From: E44-bin89 sp964545815
GTDB lineage: Bacteria > Chloroflexota > Dehalococcoidia > Dehalococcoidales > RBG-16-60-22
Length of the DNA: 64,000 nucleotides
NCBI GenBank assembly: GCA_964545815.1
Contig: CAZJGR010000001.1
Location: forward strand, 18,858-82,857
Direction of reading: 5' to 3'
Under the pieces are notes generated by a model, which did no database searches, was not told where the DNA came from, and worked only from the letters and a program-made list of their open reading frames with translations. A program made the position numbers and the translations under genes. Positions 50,229-57,819 of the stretch are shown one piece after another (position 1 is the first letter of the stretch; each line of letters begins with the position of its first letter).

Positions 50229-52400
50229 CTACTGTGGCCCCGTTTCTGATAGCGACCGGGCGGCTGTCTGGTACATTCCCTTGATGTATTCTTTGAGCAT
50301 TCGCCGGGCGGAAAAGGCAGGCGCGATTGAGCGTATTGCTTCCTTCATCATCCGAATCCAGCCGTGGGACACGTCATTTCGGTCTCGAGCATAGTAAAGG
50401 GGCACAACCTCTTCTTCTAATAGACGGTAGAGCGCCTCGGCGTCGGCTGCGTCTTGTTCCTCTGTCGCCGGCACGGCAAGGTCACTGCCAATGACCCAGC
50501 CATTGCTGCCGTTATACCCCTCTTGCCACCATCCGTCGCGGATACTGAGGTGGAGCACACCATTGAGGGAAGCCTTCATGCCGCTGGTGCCACAGGCTTC
50601 CTGCAAACGGCGCGGGGCATTGAGCCATACATCTGCCCCGTGAACCAGATAGCGGGCCAGGTGCATATCATAGTTCTCAATGAAAGCGATGCGACCCTGA
50701 AGCCTGCGGTCTAGCGCCAGGTGGTACACTTGTTGCACAAGTTCTTTTGATGGGAGGTCAGCGGGGTGCGACTTCCCCGCAAATATAATCTGCACCGGAT
50801 GCCAGGCATTGGCTATAATTCGCTTTAAGCGCTCTATGTCTCTGAAAATCAGCGCTGGTCGCTTATACTCGGTGAAGCGGCGGGCAAATACCATGGTCAG
50901 CACTTCAGGGTCGAGCAATGTGCCCACCGCCAGCATCTGGGCAGGCGGTATATCGTTCTCCACCCAGCGCTTCCGTGCACGCACGCGTACCGTGCTCACC
51001 AGCTTGTTCTTGAGCAGCTGATGAACCTCCCAGAGCTCTTCATCCGGAATATTCAGGAGGCGTTCCCACAGTCTGGGGTCATCATGGTGCTCTATCCAGT
51101 CTTCTCCCAGGTATTTTCTAAATAGGTAGTACAGCTCGGGAGCAATCCAGGTCGGAACATGTATTCCATTGGTGATGTGCGATATGGGCACCTGGTCTTC
51201 GGCAACATCAGGCCAGAGGACGTGCCACATCTTTCGGGTGACCTGCCCATGAAGCTGGCTCACGGCAGAGCGATGATTCGCCGTTCTCAGCGCCAATGCC
51301 GTCATATTAAAGTATTGGGTTCCAGAGTCATCTTGCTGCCCCAGCTGGAGGAATGTTTCCCGCTCGATTCCGAGAGGTTCCCGGTAACGGCGGAAATACT
51401 TGTCTACCAGCTCGGCAGTGAAGACATCATGGCCGGCGAGAACTGGAGTATGGGTAGTGAATACGGTTGTTGCTTGCACCCGGCTCATGGCTTCAGCAAA
51501 ACTCGCTCCTTTGGCCACCTCTTCTCGCATACGTTCCAGCATCATGAAGGCGGTATGTCCCTCATTAGCGTGCCAGACGACCGGGCTAATACCGAGCGCT
51601 CTTAAGACGCGCACACCGCCGATGCCCAATATAATTTCCTGCTGTAAACGCTGTTCACGGTCAGCGACATAGAGACGTGCTGACAGTTGCCGATGCGGTT
51701 CGGGATTTGCCTCGAGGTCGGTATCCAGCAGATAAATATCGGTGCGCCCTACCCGCACTTGCCACACGCCCACGGCTAAAGCAACATCGCCTAGTTGCAC
51801 CTCGACCACAAGGGGGTCACCTTTGGCCGAAAGCACCCGACTGATAGGCGCCTTATTAAAGTCAAGCTGCTCATAGACTTCCTGCTGGCAGCCGTTCGGA
51901 CTCTCACAGAGACGCTGATAAAAGTAACCCTGAGGATACATGAACCCAACCGCGACCAGTGGCAAACCTATATCACTCGCTTCTTTACAGATATCGCCAG
52001 CCAGCACCCCTAGCCCGCCCGCGTAAATAGGCAGGGAATCATGCAGGGCATACTCCATGGAAAAATAGGCTACCAAGCCATCTGACAGGAGAGGATAATT
52101 GGTGGCAAACCAGGTGGCGCAGTTTGACATATCATTATCAAAGCGAGATATCACTGAGTCATATAAAGCCAGAAAAGACGGGTCGGTGGCGGCTGATTGC
52201 AGTGTCTCCGGGCTCGCCTCATGTAACTGCCGGACCGGGTTGTGGCCGCTCCATTTCCATAACTGGTAATCCAGAGTGCGGAAAATGTGGCGCGCCTGAG
52301 GGTGCCAGGTCCACCACAGGTTATGGGCAAGCTCATCGAGCCTGCTTATACGTTGGGGCAACTTCGGATTTGTCCCAGAGGTGTGTGCTTCTCTATACAT
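50229..52400 (-). CDS. glgP: Alpha-glucan phosphorylase (glycogen phosphorylase, DUF3417-containing type)
   Basis: A 723-residue glucan phosphorylase that releases glucose-1-phosphate from glycogen or maltodextrins. The N-terminal DUF3417 domain shows DELAHNLWWTWHPQARHIF. The core has PIYAGGLGVLAGDICKEASD, WHANEGHTAFM, THTPVLAGHDVF, and GTSGMKASLNGVLHLSIRDGWW, with the PLP lysine near residue 608. The Bacterial/archaeal TIGR02094-like type is implied by length and DUF3417. The gene follows tRNA-Asp by about 185 nt and precedes etfB, but is probably a separate transcript. Confidence 0.92.
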   Translation of the reverse strand: MYREAHTSGTNPKLPQRISRLDELAHNLWWTWHPQARHIFRTLDYQLWKWSGHNPVRQLHEASPETLQSAATDPSFLALYDSVISRFDNDMSNCATWFATNYPLLSDGLVAYFSMEYALHDSLPIYAGGLGVLAGDICKEASDIGLPLVAVGFMYPQGYFYQRLCESPNGCQQEVYEQLDFNKAPISRVLSAKGDPLVVEVQLGDVALAVGVWQVRVGRTDIYLLDTDLEANPEPHRQLSARLYVADREQRLQQEIILGIGGVRVLRALGISPVVWHANEGHTAFMMLERMREEVAKGASFAEAMSRVQATTVFTTHTPVLAGHDVFTAELVDKYFRRYREPLGIERETFLQLGQQDDSGTQYFNMTALALRTANHRSAVSQLHGQVTRKMWHVLWPDVAEDQVPISHITNGIHVPTWIAPELYYLFRKYLGEDWIEHHDDPRLWERLLNIPDEELWEVHQLLKNKLVSTVRVRARKRWVENDIPPAQMLAVGTLLDPEVLTMVFARRFTEYKRPALIFRDIERLKRIIANAWHPVQIIFAGKSHPADLPSKELVQQVYHLALDRRLQGRIAFIENYDMHLARYLVHGADVWLNAPRRLQEACGTSGMKASLNGVLHLSIRDGWWQEGYNGSNGWVIGSDLAVPATEEQDAADAEALYRLLEEEVVPLYYARDRNDVSHGWIRMMKEAIRSIAPAFSARRMLKEYIKGMYQTAARSLSETGPQ

Positions 52401-52584
52401 TTATTTTAATCTTATAAAAAATTATACGCTATCTCGGTATGAAGAAGCTAATTTATCGGCCGGTAAACTGTCTATTTGAAACCGTGTGGCTTAAAGATAA
52501 AAAGGTCATGGCAATTATACCACGACCCGATTCATACCTTTCTTCGCTCTTCAATATTATAAAGATGTCACACTATACTTACAC

Positions 52585-52661
52585 TGGCGACCCCGGCGGG
52601 ATTTGAACCCGCGATCTCCACCGTGACAGGGTGGCATGTTAGACCGCTACACCACGGGGCC
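52585..52661 (-). tRNA. tRNA-Asp (anticodon GUC)
   Basis: Read on the minus strand: acceptor GGCCCCG pairs with CGGGGTC, followed by discriminator G and an encoded CCA (52585-52587). The anticodon loop centre is CTGTCAC, giving anticodon GTC. The T-arm GCGGGTTCAAATCCCGC is canonical. Total 77 nt. The long spacer on either side has no other gene. Confidence 0.95.
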
Positions 52662-52809
52662 ATTTAAAATATATTTGTGAAGATATTTGGGATTTTTAGT
52701 TCCCGGCACTTAACTAGAGTCTAACAAAGGTGGTATACTGTGTCAAGTTCACCATCTAGCTAATGATAGGTGGCAGCAAGCCTGATAAAAGGCATGGTCT
52801 GGTCAGACA

Positions 52810-52838
52810 TTGTGGGTGTCTGCTGTTTGTGGTATAAT
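52810..52838 (+). promoter_or_regulatory. Putative promoter for rpsF-ssb-rpsR
   Basis: TTGTGG (52810-52815), 17-nt spacer, TATAAT (52833-52838); the -10 is perfect and the -35 is weak. A second possible -10, TATACT at about 52732-52737, lies further upstream. The leader from the near promoter would be only about 20 nt. Confidence 0.5.
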
Positions 52839-52866
52839 GGTCGAGAAAATTTTCTGGATTGAGGAA

Positions 52867-53205
52867 ATGACGACAAACAAGAATAAAAAAGAGGAAGTAA
52901 AGGCAGCCGACAAACAGTTGCGGGACTACGAACTGGTATTTGTGGTCAATCCTGAAGTTAGTGAGGACGCCCTTGAGACGACGATTAAGAATGTAAGCCA
53001 GTTCATTGCCGGTAAAGGTGGCGTCGTATCCGAGGAAGCACATTGGGGTAAGCGAAAGCTGGCCTATCCCATTAAACGCCACCTGGAGGGCAATTATGTG
53101 CTAACCCGATGCAAAATGATGCCCACTTGGGCCAAAGAATTGGACGCCAGCCTGAAAATATCGGAGGATATTCTACGGCACCTGTTGCTAAAGGTCGGTA
53201 GTTAA
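52867..53205 (+). CDS. rpsF: 30S ribosomal protein S6
   Basis: A 112-residue S6. The N-terminus has a charged extension, then RDYELVFVVNPEVSEDAL, then GKGGVVSEEAHWGKRKLAYPIK and HLEGNYVLTRC. It binds S18 and 16S rRNA in the small subunit. ATG at 52867 is preceded by TGAGGA. It heads a small operon with ssb and rpsR; rplI is not present. Confidence 0.93.
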   Translation: MTTNKNKKEEVKAADKQLRDYELVFVVNPEVSEDALETTIKNVSQFIAGKGGVVSEEAHWGKRKLAYPIKRHLEGNYVLTRCKMMPTWAKELDASLKISEDILRHLLLKVGS

Positions 53206-53214
53206 AATGGGGGG

Positions 53215-53248
53215 TTGCCCTGACATCTCTGCCGAAGAGCCAGGGCAA
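53215..53248 (+). promoter_or_regulatory. Intercistronic stem-loop between rpsF and ssb with CCG loop
   Basis: TTGCCCTG (53215-53222) pairs with CAGGGCAA (53241-53248); a 4:1 asymmetric internal loop leads to an upper CTCT/AGAG stem closed by loop GCCGA (53231-53235). It lies 10 nt after the rpsF stop and 17 nt before the ssb ATG. The CCG in a loop recalls the known S6:S18 binding motif, but the position here is after rpsF. Function is inference. Confidence 0.5.
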
Positions 53249-53264
53249 AAGGAGCGTTGGAGCC

Positions 53265-53702
53265 ATGCCAAGTCTGAATAAAGTGATAATAATCGGGAAT
53301 ATCGGTGGGGAACCGGAAATGCGGTTTACACCAAACGGAAAGCCCGTGACCTCGTTTCGTGTGGCCACCAACTGGGTATCGACGACTCCCGAGGGAGAGC
53401 GCAAGCAGGAAACGGAGTGGTTCAGCGTGGTTACCTGGAATAAGCTTGCCGAACAGTGCAATCAGTTCCTGGCCAAGGGTAGACTCGTTTATGCTGAAGG
53501 CAGGCTGCACACTCGCACCTGGGAAGGACAGGACGGGCAGCAGCATTCAAAGGCAGAGGTGGTGGCCAACAAGGTGATATTCCTTGACCGCAGGGGAATG
53601 GCACCACTTCCCGAGGAAAGGCAGGAGGAGAGTGCCGGTACCGGCAGCAAGCCCGAGGAAAGTGATACCACCGAACTGGAACCTGACGACATTACGTTTT
53701 AG
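53265..53702 (+). CDS. ssb: Single-stranded DNA-binding protein
   Basis: A 145-residue SSB. The OB fold shows LNKVIIIGNIGGEPEMRFTPNGKPV, ETEWFSVVTWNKLAEQCNQFLAKGRLVYAEG and RTWEGQDGQQH. A disordered acidic linker ends in PDDITF, a version of the conserved DDIPF tail that recruits partner proteins. It sits between rpsF and rpsR, the common bacterial order. Confidence 0.95.
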   Translation: MPSLNKVIIIGNIGGEPEMRFTPNGKPVTSFRVATNWVSTTPEGERKQETEWFSVVTWNKLAEQCNQFLAKGRLVYAEGRLHTRTWEGQDGQQHSKAEVVANKVIFLDRRGMAPLPEERQEESAGTGSKPEESDTTELEPDDITF

Positions 53703-53727
53703 ATAAATGCATTGGAAAGGGTTGTGA

Positions 53728-54018
53728 ATGGCAGAGACGAGGGAAACACCCAGGGGTAGGAAGTGGACCAAACCAAGGTATGTGCCCAAGCGTAAGGTAT
53801 GTTCGTTCTGTGCGGACAAGACGCTGGTCATAGATTACAAGAATCCGGAAAAATTGTTTCACTTCATTACCGATAGGGGAAAGATTGCGCCGCGTCGTAA
53901 AAGCGGTACCTGTGCCAGGCATCAGCGCCTTCTGGCAAGGGAGATAAAAAGGGCCCGTCACCTGGCCCTGTTGCCGCACGCACCAGTTCATATCCGTGAA
54001 CTGGAAAAAACCGGTTGA
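53728..54018 (+). CDS. rpsR: 30S ribosomal protein S18
   Basis: A 96-residue S18. The core is KVCSFCADKTLVIDYKNPEKLFHFITDRGKIAPRRKSGTCARHQRLLAREIKRARHLALL, here cited by its ends. The CXXC pair and the third cysteine in SGTCARHQR mark the zinc-binding (C+) form. It forms a heterodimer with S6. It follows ssb by 25 nt. Confidence 0.94.
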   Translation: MAETRETPRGRKWTKPRYVPKRKVCSFCADKTLVIDYKNPEKLFHFITDRGKIAPRRKSGTCARHQRLLAREIKRARHLALLPHAPVHIRELEKTG

Positions 54019-54077
54019 TTGGTGGCGACGATAGATAGCGTTATTTCCACTTGCTTTTCCCGGGTAAAGGGGGAAAA

Positions 54078-54104
54078 ATGGTTTTATTTATTACGGTGAG
54101 CTGA
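54078..54104 (+). CDS. Possible leader mini-ORF before rpmH (MVLFITVS)
   Basis: ATG at 54078 follows AAGGGGG at a good distance and reads MVLFITVS, stop TGA at 54102-54104; the rpmH ATG begins two bases later at 54106. Its stop beside the rpmH start could couple translation. It may also be chance; the peptide has no homologue I can name. Confidence 0.3.
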   Translation: MVLFITVS

Positions 54105-54105
54105 A

Positions 54106-54246
54106 ATGCCGAAAAGAACATATCAACCAAAGAAGATTCCGAGGAAGCGAGAGCACGGTTTTCTGAAGAGGATGAGCACGCGAGGCGGACGCGCCGTTTT
54201 AAAATCAAGGCGGCTGAAAGGTCGCCAGAGATTGACCGTCGTGTAA
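54106..54246 (+). CDS. rpmH: 50S ribosomal protein L34
   Basis: A 46-residue, very basic protein: MPKRTYQPKKIPRKREHG at the start, then FLKRMSTRGGRAVLKSRR and RLTVV at the end. This is the classical L34 composition and length. The ATG at 54106 follows GGTGAGC. It precedes rnpA as in most bacteria. Confidence 0.95.
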   Translation: MPKRTYQPKKIPRKREHGFLKRMSTRGGRAVLKSRRLKGRQRLTVV

Positions 54247-54282
54247 GGCCTAGCTAGCCAGTTGAATAAGGGGGCGTGTGCC

Positions 54283-54645
54283 GTGAGGGGTGAGCAGTAT
54301 CTGACGAAAACCGCGCAGTATGCGCTGGTCTACAATAAAGGTAATTCGTGGGCGAATAATTTGCTGGTGATGAAGGTGCTATCCAACGGATTGACATTGT
54401 CCCGATATGGTTTTTCGGTTAGCCGCCGGGTAGGCAAGGCAGTGGTGAGAAATCGGGTGAAACGTCTGCTCCGTGAGATTCTGCGGGCGACCTGCCTGCA
54501 ACCGGGGTGGGATATTATCTTCATTGCCCGCTCATATTCGGCTGGTGTTAATTACGCTGAACTCGAGGCAGCAGTTAAGGGTTTACTGTCGAGAGCCGGC
54601 TTGTTGGTTGAAAATTATGAAAAAGTTGGCCTTAGGTCTCATTAA
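54283..54645 (+). CDS. rnpA: Ribonuclease P protein component
   Basis: A 120-residue RnpA. The core is GFSVSRRVGKAVVRNRVKRLLREI, the RNR motif that contacts the RNase P RNA and pre-tRNA leader. The GTG at 54283 is chosen since AAGGGGG (54268-54274) lies eight bases upstream; an upstream TTG at 54262 is less likely. It overlaps yidD by 29 nt. Confidence 0.93.
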   Translation: MRGEQYLTKTAQYALVYNKGNSWANNLLVMKVLSNGLTLSRYGFSVSRRVGKAVVRNRVKRLLREILRATCLQPGWDIIFIARSYSAGVNYAELEAAVKGLLSRAGLLVENYEKVGLRSH

Positions 54646-54826
54646 GCTTTATCAGATGACCCTGTCCCAGGTCACGTTGCATTCCTGCCGATTTGCTCCT
54701 ACCTGTTCGCAGTATACGTATGAGGCTATTACCCGACATGGTCTGCTGAGGGGGGGCTGGCTGGGAGTGAGACGCCTCTGCCGCTGTCATCCCTTCCACG
54801 AGGGGGGATATGACCCGGTGCCATGA
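54617..54826 (+). CDS. yidD: Membrane protein insertion efficiency factor YidD
   Basis: A 69-residue protein. The family signature is CRFAPTCSQYTYEAITRHGLLRGG, here cited by CRFAPTCSQYTYEA and HGLLRGG, followed by LCRCHPFHEGGYDPVP. YidD assists YidC-dependent insertion. It starts inside the rnpA gene at 54617. Confidence 0.93.
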   Translation: MKKLALGLIKLYQMTLSQVTLHSCRFAPTCSQYTYEAITRHGLLRGGWLGVRRLCRCHPFHEGGYDPVP

Positions 54827-54878
54827 ACACAGGGGGGGCTGGTTCTCCATAGGAAACAAGGCGAGGAGTACAAGATAG

Positions 54879-56009
54879 TTGTTAAAAAAGCGAACCGTTG
54901 CTAAGGTGTTGCTTCTGGCAGTGCTGCTTTTCGTGCTGGCCAGCGGGCTGGCCATTCCCACCTGTAGTCCGGCTAAAAGTGTGCCGAGAGGATGGTCCGG
55001 GGTTGCCGTTAGCGATGGCGCTCTATTTCTGGGTTCAATGGGGGGCAAGCTGGTCGCTATTGATAAATCCACCCAGCAGCGCCTCTGGCCGGATGTTCCG
55101 TTTGAAATGAAGAAGTCAGGCGGTTTTGGCTGTACCCAGACAACCGCAGCGGTGGCCATTTACGGAACGCCGGCGGCGACATCTGAGCTGGTCTACATCA
55201 CTGGCTATAATGGCAAACTTTATGCGGTGAATGCGGAAAACGGTGCCTTGCGCTGGGTGTACCCAAGAGAAGGTGAGCTTGAACCGATTGTGGGCGGGCC
55301 GGTGGCGGCGGAGGGTAAAGTGTATTTCGGCAGTTCTGATGGTAAACTGTACGCCCTCGATGCCGCTACGGGGGACAGGCTCTGGATATTTGAATCCGGG
55401 GGGAAAATCTGGGGAACACCAGACGTAAACGGTGATACCCTGTATATCGGTTCCTTTGATAAAAAGCTATACGCGCTGAACGTGGCCGATGGCAGCCTGA
55501 AGTGGCAGTTTGAAACGAAGGGCGCCATTGTTGCCACCCCGCTGGTGTATGACGATACGGTTTACGTTGGCTCTTTTGACCGGTATCTGTATGCCCTCAG
55601 TGAAAAAGACGGCAGTCTGCGCTGGAAATATCAGGCCGAAAACTGGTTCTGGTCACGTTCCCTGGCCGATGATGGCATCATCTATGCCGGTTCGGTTGAT
55701 GGCAAGATGCATGCCTTGAGGACGGAGAACGGGGAAAAGGTCGCCGTTTTTGACCTGGAAAGCCCAATAAGTTCCTCTCCGATTCTGGTTGCAGGCAACG
55801 TAATTGTGGTGGTGGAGGCGGGACAGGTGTATTCTCTGGATGCCAATACGGGGCAGAAAAAGCCGCTGGCCAACCTGAAGGACAAGGTTTTCGCGCCCCT
55901 GGCCGCCAGCGACGGCGTTATTTATATTCACAGCGCCAAAGATGTCATTTATGCGGTGGATGCTAGGTCCGGGACCACGCTGTGGAGTTTTAAAGTAGAG
56001 AGCGAGTGA
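54879..56009 (+). CDS. PQQ-like beta-propeller repeat protein (BamB-like), exported
   Basis: A 376-residue protein with an N-terminal hydrophobic signal (VLLLAVLLFVLASGLAI) and Cys29 in IPTCSP; the lipobox is poor, so lipid anchoring is uncertain. The rest is a series of PQQ-like/BamB-type propeller repeats, each with a LYALDAATGDRLW-like segment: LYAVNAENGALRWVY, LYALNVADGSLKWQF, LYALSEKDGSLRWKY and IYAVDARSGTTLWSF. At least seven blades can be counted. The TTG start at 54879 follows GAGGAG. It is inserted between yidD and yidC, unlike the usual order. It may be an accessory of membrane protein insertion, or only a neighbour. Confidence 0.82.
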   Translation: MLKKRTVAKVLLLAVLLFVLASGLAIPTCSPAKSVPRGWSGVAVSDGALFLGSMGGKLVAIDKSTQQRLWPDVPFEMKKSGGFGCTQTTAAVAIYGTPAATSELVYITGYNGKLYAVNAENGALRWVYPREGELEPIVGGPVAAEGKVYFGSSDGKLYALDAATGDRLWIFESGGKIWGTPDVNGDTLYIGSFDKKLYALNVADGSLKWQFETKGAIVATPLVYDDTVYVGSFDRYLYALSEKDGSLRWKYQAENWFWSRSLADDGIIYAGSVDGKMHALRTENGEKVAVFDLESPISSSPILVAGNVIVVVEAGQVYSLDANTGQKKPLANLKDKVFAPLAASDGVIYIHSAKDVIYAVDARSGTTLWSFKVESE

Positions 56010-56020
56010 GGTAAGTTATT

Positions 56021-56965
56021 TTGATTGGTGAGATCTGGGACTTAATCATCCTGTCGCCGGTGATAAATATCCTTATCGTCGTGTCCGGCTTTTTGTTCTA
56101 TAATTTTGGCCTGTCCATAATTGTGCTGACCATTATTGTGCGGGCGCTGACGATACCGCTTACCCTCAAGCAGCTCAAGTCAACCAAAGCATTGCAGGAG
56201 CTGCAGCCCAAGATGACCGAGCTGCAGAAGAAATACGGCCGGGACAAGCAGAAGCTGGCACAGGAACAGATGCGGCTCTACAGGGAGTCTGGCGTCAACC
56301 CTGCCGGCTGCATGCTGCCCATGCTCGTCCAGCTGCCGATATGGATAGCCCTCTTCCAGTCCATCATCCGCGTGTTAGCCGTCATCCCCGAGGATTTCCT
56401 GAAGCTTTCCGGACATCTCTATGCTTCATGGCCACAGGTCTTTTCGCTGGTGCCGCTTAACAGTCGCTTCCTCTGGCTGGACCTGGCAACACCAGACCGA
56501 TACCTGATGCTGCCAATCCTGGTGGGGGGAACGATGTGGTTGCAGCAAAAGATGGTGACGCCGAGAACAGGCGACCCCAAGCAGCAGGCACAGAGTCAGA
56601 TAATGCTGTGGATGATGCCGATGATGTTCGCCTTCCTCACCCTGCAGTTCCCGAGCGGGCTGGCGCTGTACTGGGTGGTCTCCAATGTCATCAGCATTGG
56701 GGTTCAGTACTATACTACCGGATGGGGCGGGCTGGTCTCTAAAGAGGCGGCCAGACCGGCGGGGCAGGACAAAAAGTTATTGAAGCGCATTGCCAAGGTA
56801 GAGGAAAAAGAGGCCGACGACGCGGCGACTGAGGCTGATATTGGCGCCGATGCAGCTGCGGCGGATGTGTCACAGAAAGGGGACACGACCGCTGCCAGGT
56901 ATCAACCCAGCCTGAGGGCAATGAAGCGCCATCCCAAGAAAGGCAAACGCCCGAAGCAAGGGTAA
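56021..56965 (+). CDS. yidC: Membrane protein insertase YidC/Oxa1
   Basis: A 314-residue insertase of the single-domain (gram-positive/Oxa1) type without the large N-terminal periplasmic domain. TM helices include INILIVVSGFLFYNFGLSIIVLTIIVRALTIPL, with the conserved Arg in TIIVRALTIPLTLKQL. LKSTKALQELQPKMTELQKKYG and PMLVQLPIWIALFQSI are typical. The C-terminus is basic and charged (KRHPKKGKRPKQG), as in ribosome-binding tails. TTG start at 56021, 11 nt after the propeller gene. Confidence 0.93.
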   Translation: MIGEIWDLIILSPVINILIVVSGFLFYNFGLSIIVLTIIVRALTIPLTLKQLKSTKALQELQPKMTELQKKYGRDKQKLAQEQMRLYRESGVNPAGCMLPMLVQLPIWIALFQSIIRVLAVIPEDFLKLSGHLYASWPQVFSLVPLNSRFLWLDLATPDRYLMLPILVGGTMWLQQKMVTPRTGDPKQQAQSQIMLWMMPMMFAFLTLQFPSGLALYWVVSNVISIGVQYYTTGWGGLVSKEAARPAGQDKKLLKRIAKVEEKEADDAATEADIGADAAAADVSQKGDTTAARYQPSLRAMKRHPKKGKRPKQG

Positions 56966-56987
56966 TCGCCATAGTGAGTAACTCAAA

Positions 56988-57491
56988 ATGAATGAGGACG
57001 AACACGAGATTGCTGAGGTAGCACGGGCCATCCTGGAGACCCTGCTTGACCTGATGGGGATTCCGGCTTCGGTAAGTCCGGTGCACGGAGCGCTGGAGGA
57101 AAGCAAGGCGGAGGTACCAAGCTCCATAAGCCTTAATGTGGAAGGTGATGACCTGGGTATCCTGATTGGCCGGCGGGGACAGACCCTGGCCTGTCTCCAG
57201 TATCTGGTACGGCTTATCGTCGGTCATCAGAAGAAGGTATGGTTGCCCATTGTCATCGATGTTGAAGGCTACAAGCAACGTCGCTGCAACGCACTACAGG
57301 CTCTTGCCTTCAGGATTGCAGAGCAGGTAGCACAGAGGGGGGAACCATTTGCTCTGGAGCCAATGCCCGCCTTCGACCGGCGCATCATCCACCTAGCACT
57401 GGTTGACCATCCGGACGTGACCACCGAGAGCAGCGGGGAGGGTGAAGCACGGCGGGTGGTCATTTTACCGAAAGGCCTGCCGTCAGATTGA
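56988..57491 (+). CDS. jag: Jag/KhpB-like KH-R3H RNA-binding protein
   Basis: A 167-residue protein with a type II KH-like domain (GDDLGILIGRRGQTLACLQYLVR, with the GRRG loop) and an R3H-type domain (PMPAFDRRIIHLALVDHPDV). It starts directly with the short N-terminal helix and lacks the separate Jag-N domain found in many homologues. It is downstream of yidC, the usual context. Confidence 0.9.
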   Translation: MNEDEHEIAEVARAILETLLDLMGIPASVSPVHGALEESKAEVPSSISLNVEGDDLGILIGRRGQTLACLQYLVRLIVGHQKKVWLPIVIDVEGYKQRRCNALQALAFRIAEQVAQRGEPFALEPMPAFDRRIIHLALVDHPDVTTESSGEGEARRVVILPKGLPSD

Positions 57492-57516
57492 CTTGCCTTT
57501 TGAAGTGTGCTAACCT
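57488..57516 (+). promoter_or_regulatory. Putative promoter of the ileS T-box transcript
   Basis: TTGACT (57488-57493), 17-nt spacer, TAACCT (57511-57516), overlapping the jag stop codon. It gives a T-box leader of about 300 nt before ileS. Confidence 0.55.
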
Positions 57517-57524
57517 TTAGCCAT

Positions 57525-57800
57525 AAAGGCTTTGACGGAGAAGAGTAGGGGAGATTACGGTCACCCAGCGAGTCTGGTGCGGTGCAAGCAGACGTGAACG
57601 CCTTCCCGAAAATCCCTCCTGAGCCGTCAATCGAACGGCGGTCAGGTAGAAATTGACACCCAGTAGAATTGGCCGGCAGCGTCAGCCGTTATCTAGGACG
57701 AGGGCATCAGAGGGTGCTTTTGCCGAGTGCTCCGAATCATCGGGGAAATAGGGTGGTACCGCGGGTCGAAAATTCCCGTCCCTAGGGACGGGATTACTAT
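57525..57800 (+). promoter_or_regulatory. T-box leader (ileS)
   Basis: The highly conserved T-box AGGGTGGTACCGCGGG lies at 57750-57765. Upstream is a stem I region with an AGTA (57544-57547) opposite GAA (57608-57610), the S-turn pair, and outer GACGG/CCGTC stems. An ATC triplet (57612-57614) follows the GAA after one A, suiting Ile as specifier. The hairpin CCCGTCCC-TA-GGGACGGG (57775-57792) ends with ATTACTATTTTAT. Uncharged tRNA-Ile should allow read-through into ileS. Confidence 0.88.
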
Positions 57801-57804
57801 TTTA
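57775..57804 (+). terminator. Intrinsic terminator of the ileS T-box
   Basis: An 8-bp stem, CCCGTCCC (57775-57782) with GGGACGGG (57785-57792), loop TA or larger by fraying, and a broken U-run ATTACTATTTTAT. It is the expected T-box terminator upstream of ileS. The T-box bulge should pair in the alternative antiterminator. Confidence 0.7.
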
Positions 57805-57819
57805 TGGGGAGTAAAAAAC

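Noticed and set aside
52419..52424. Promoter for glgP (ATTATA on plus, TATAAT on minus)
   Set aside because: The -10 is perfect but no reasonable -35 hexamer lies 16-18 nt upstream, so it was left out of the feature list.
54106..57491. Replication origin near rpmH-rnpA-yidC-jag
   Set aside because: No dnaA or dnaN gene and no cluster of DnaA boxes was seen next to rpmH, so an origin cannot be claimed.
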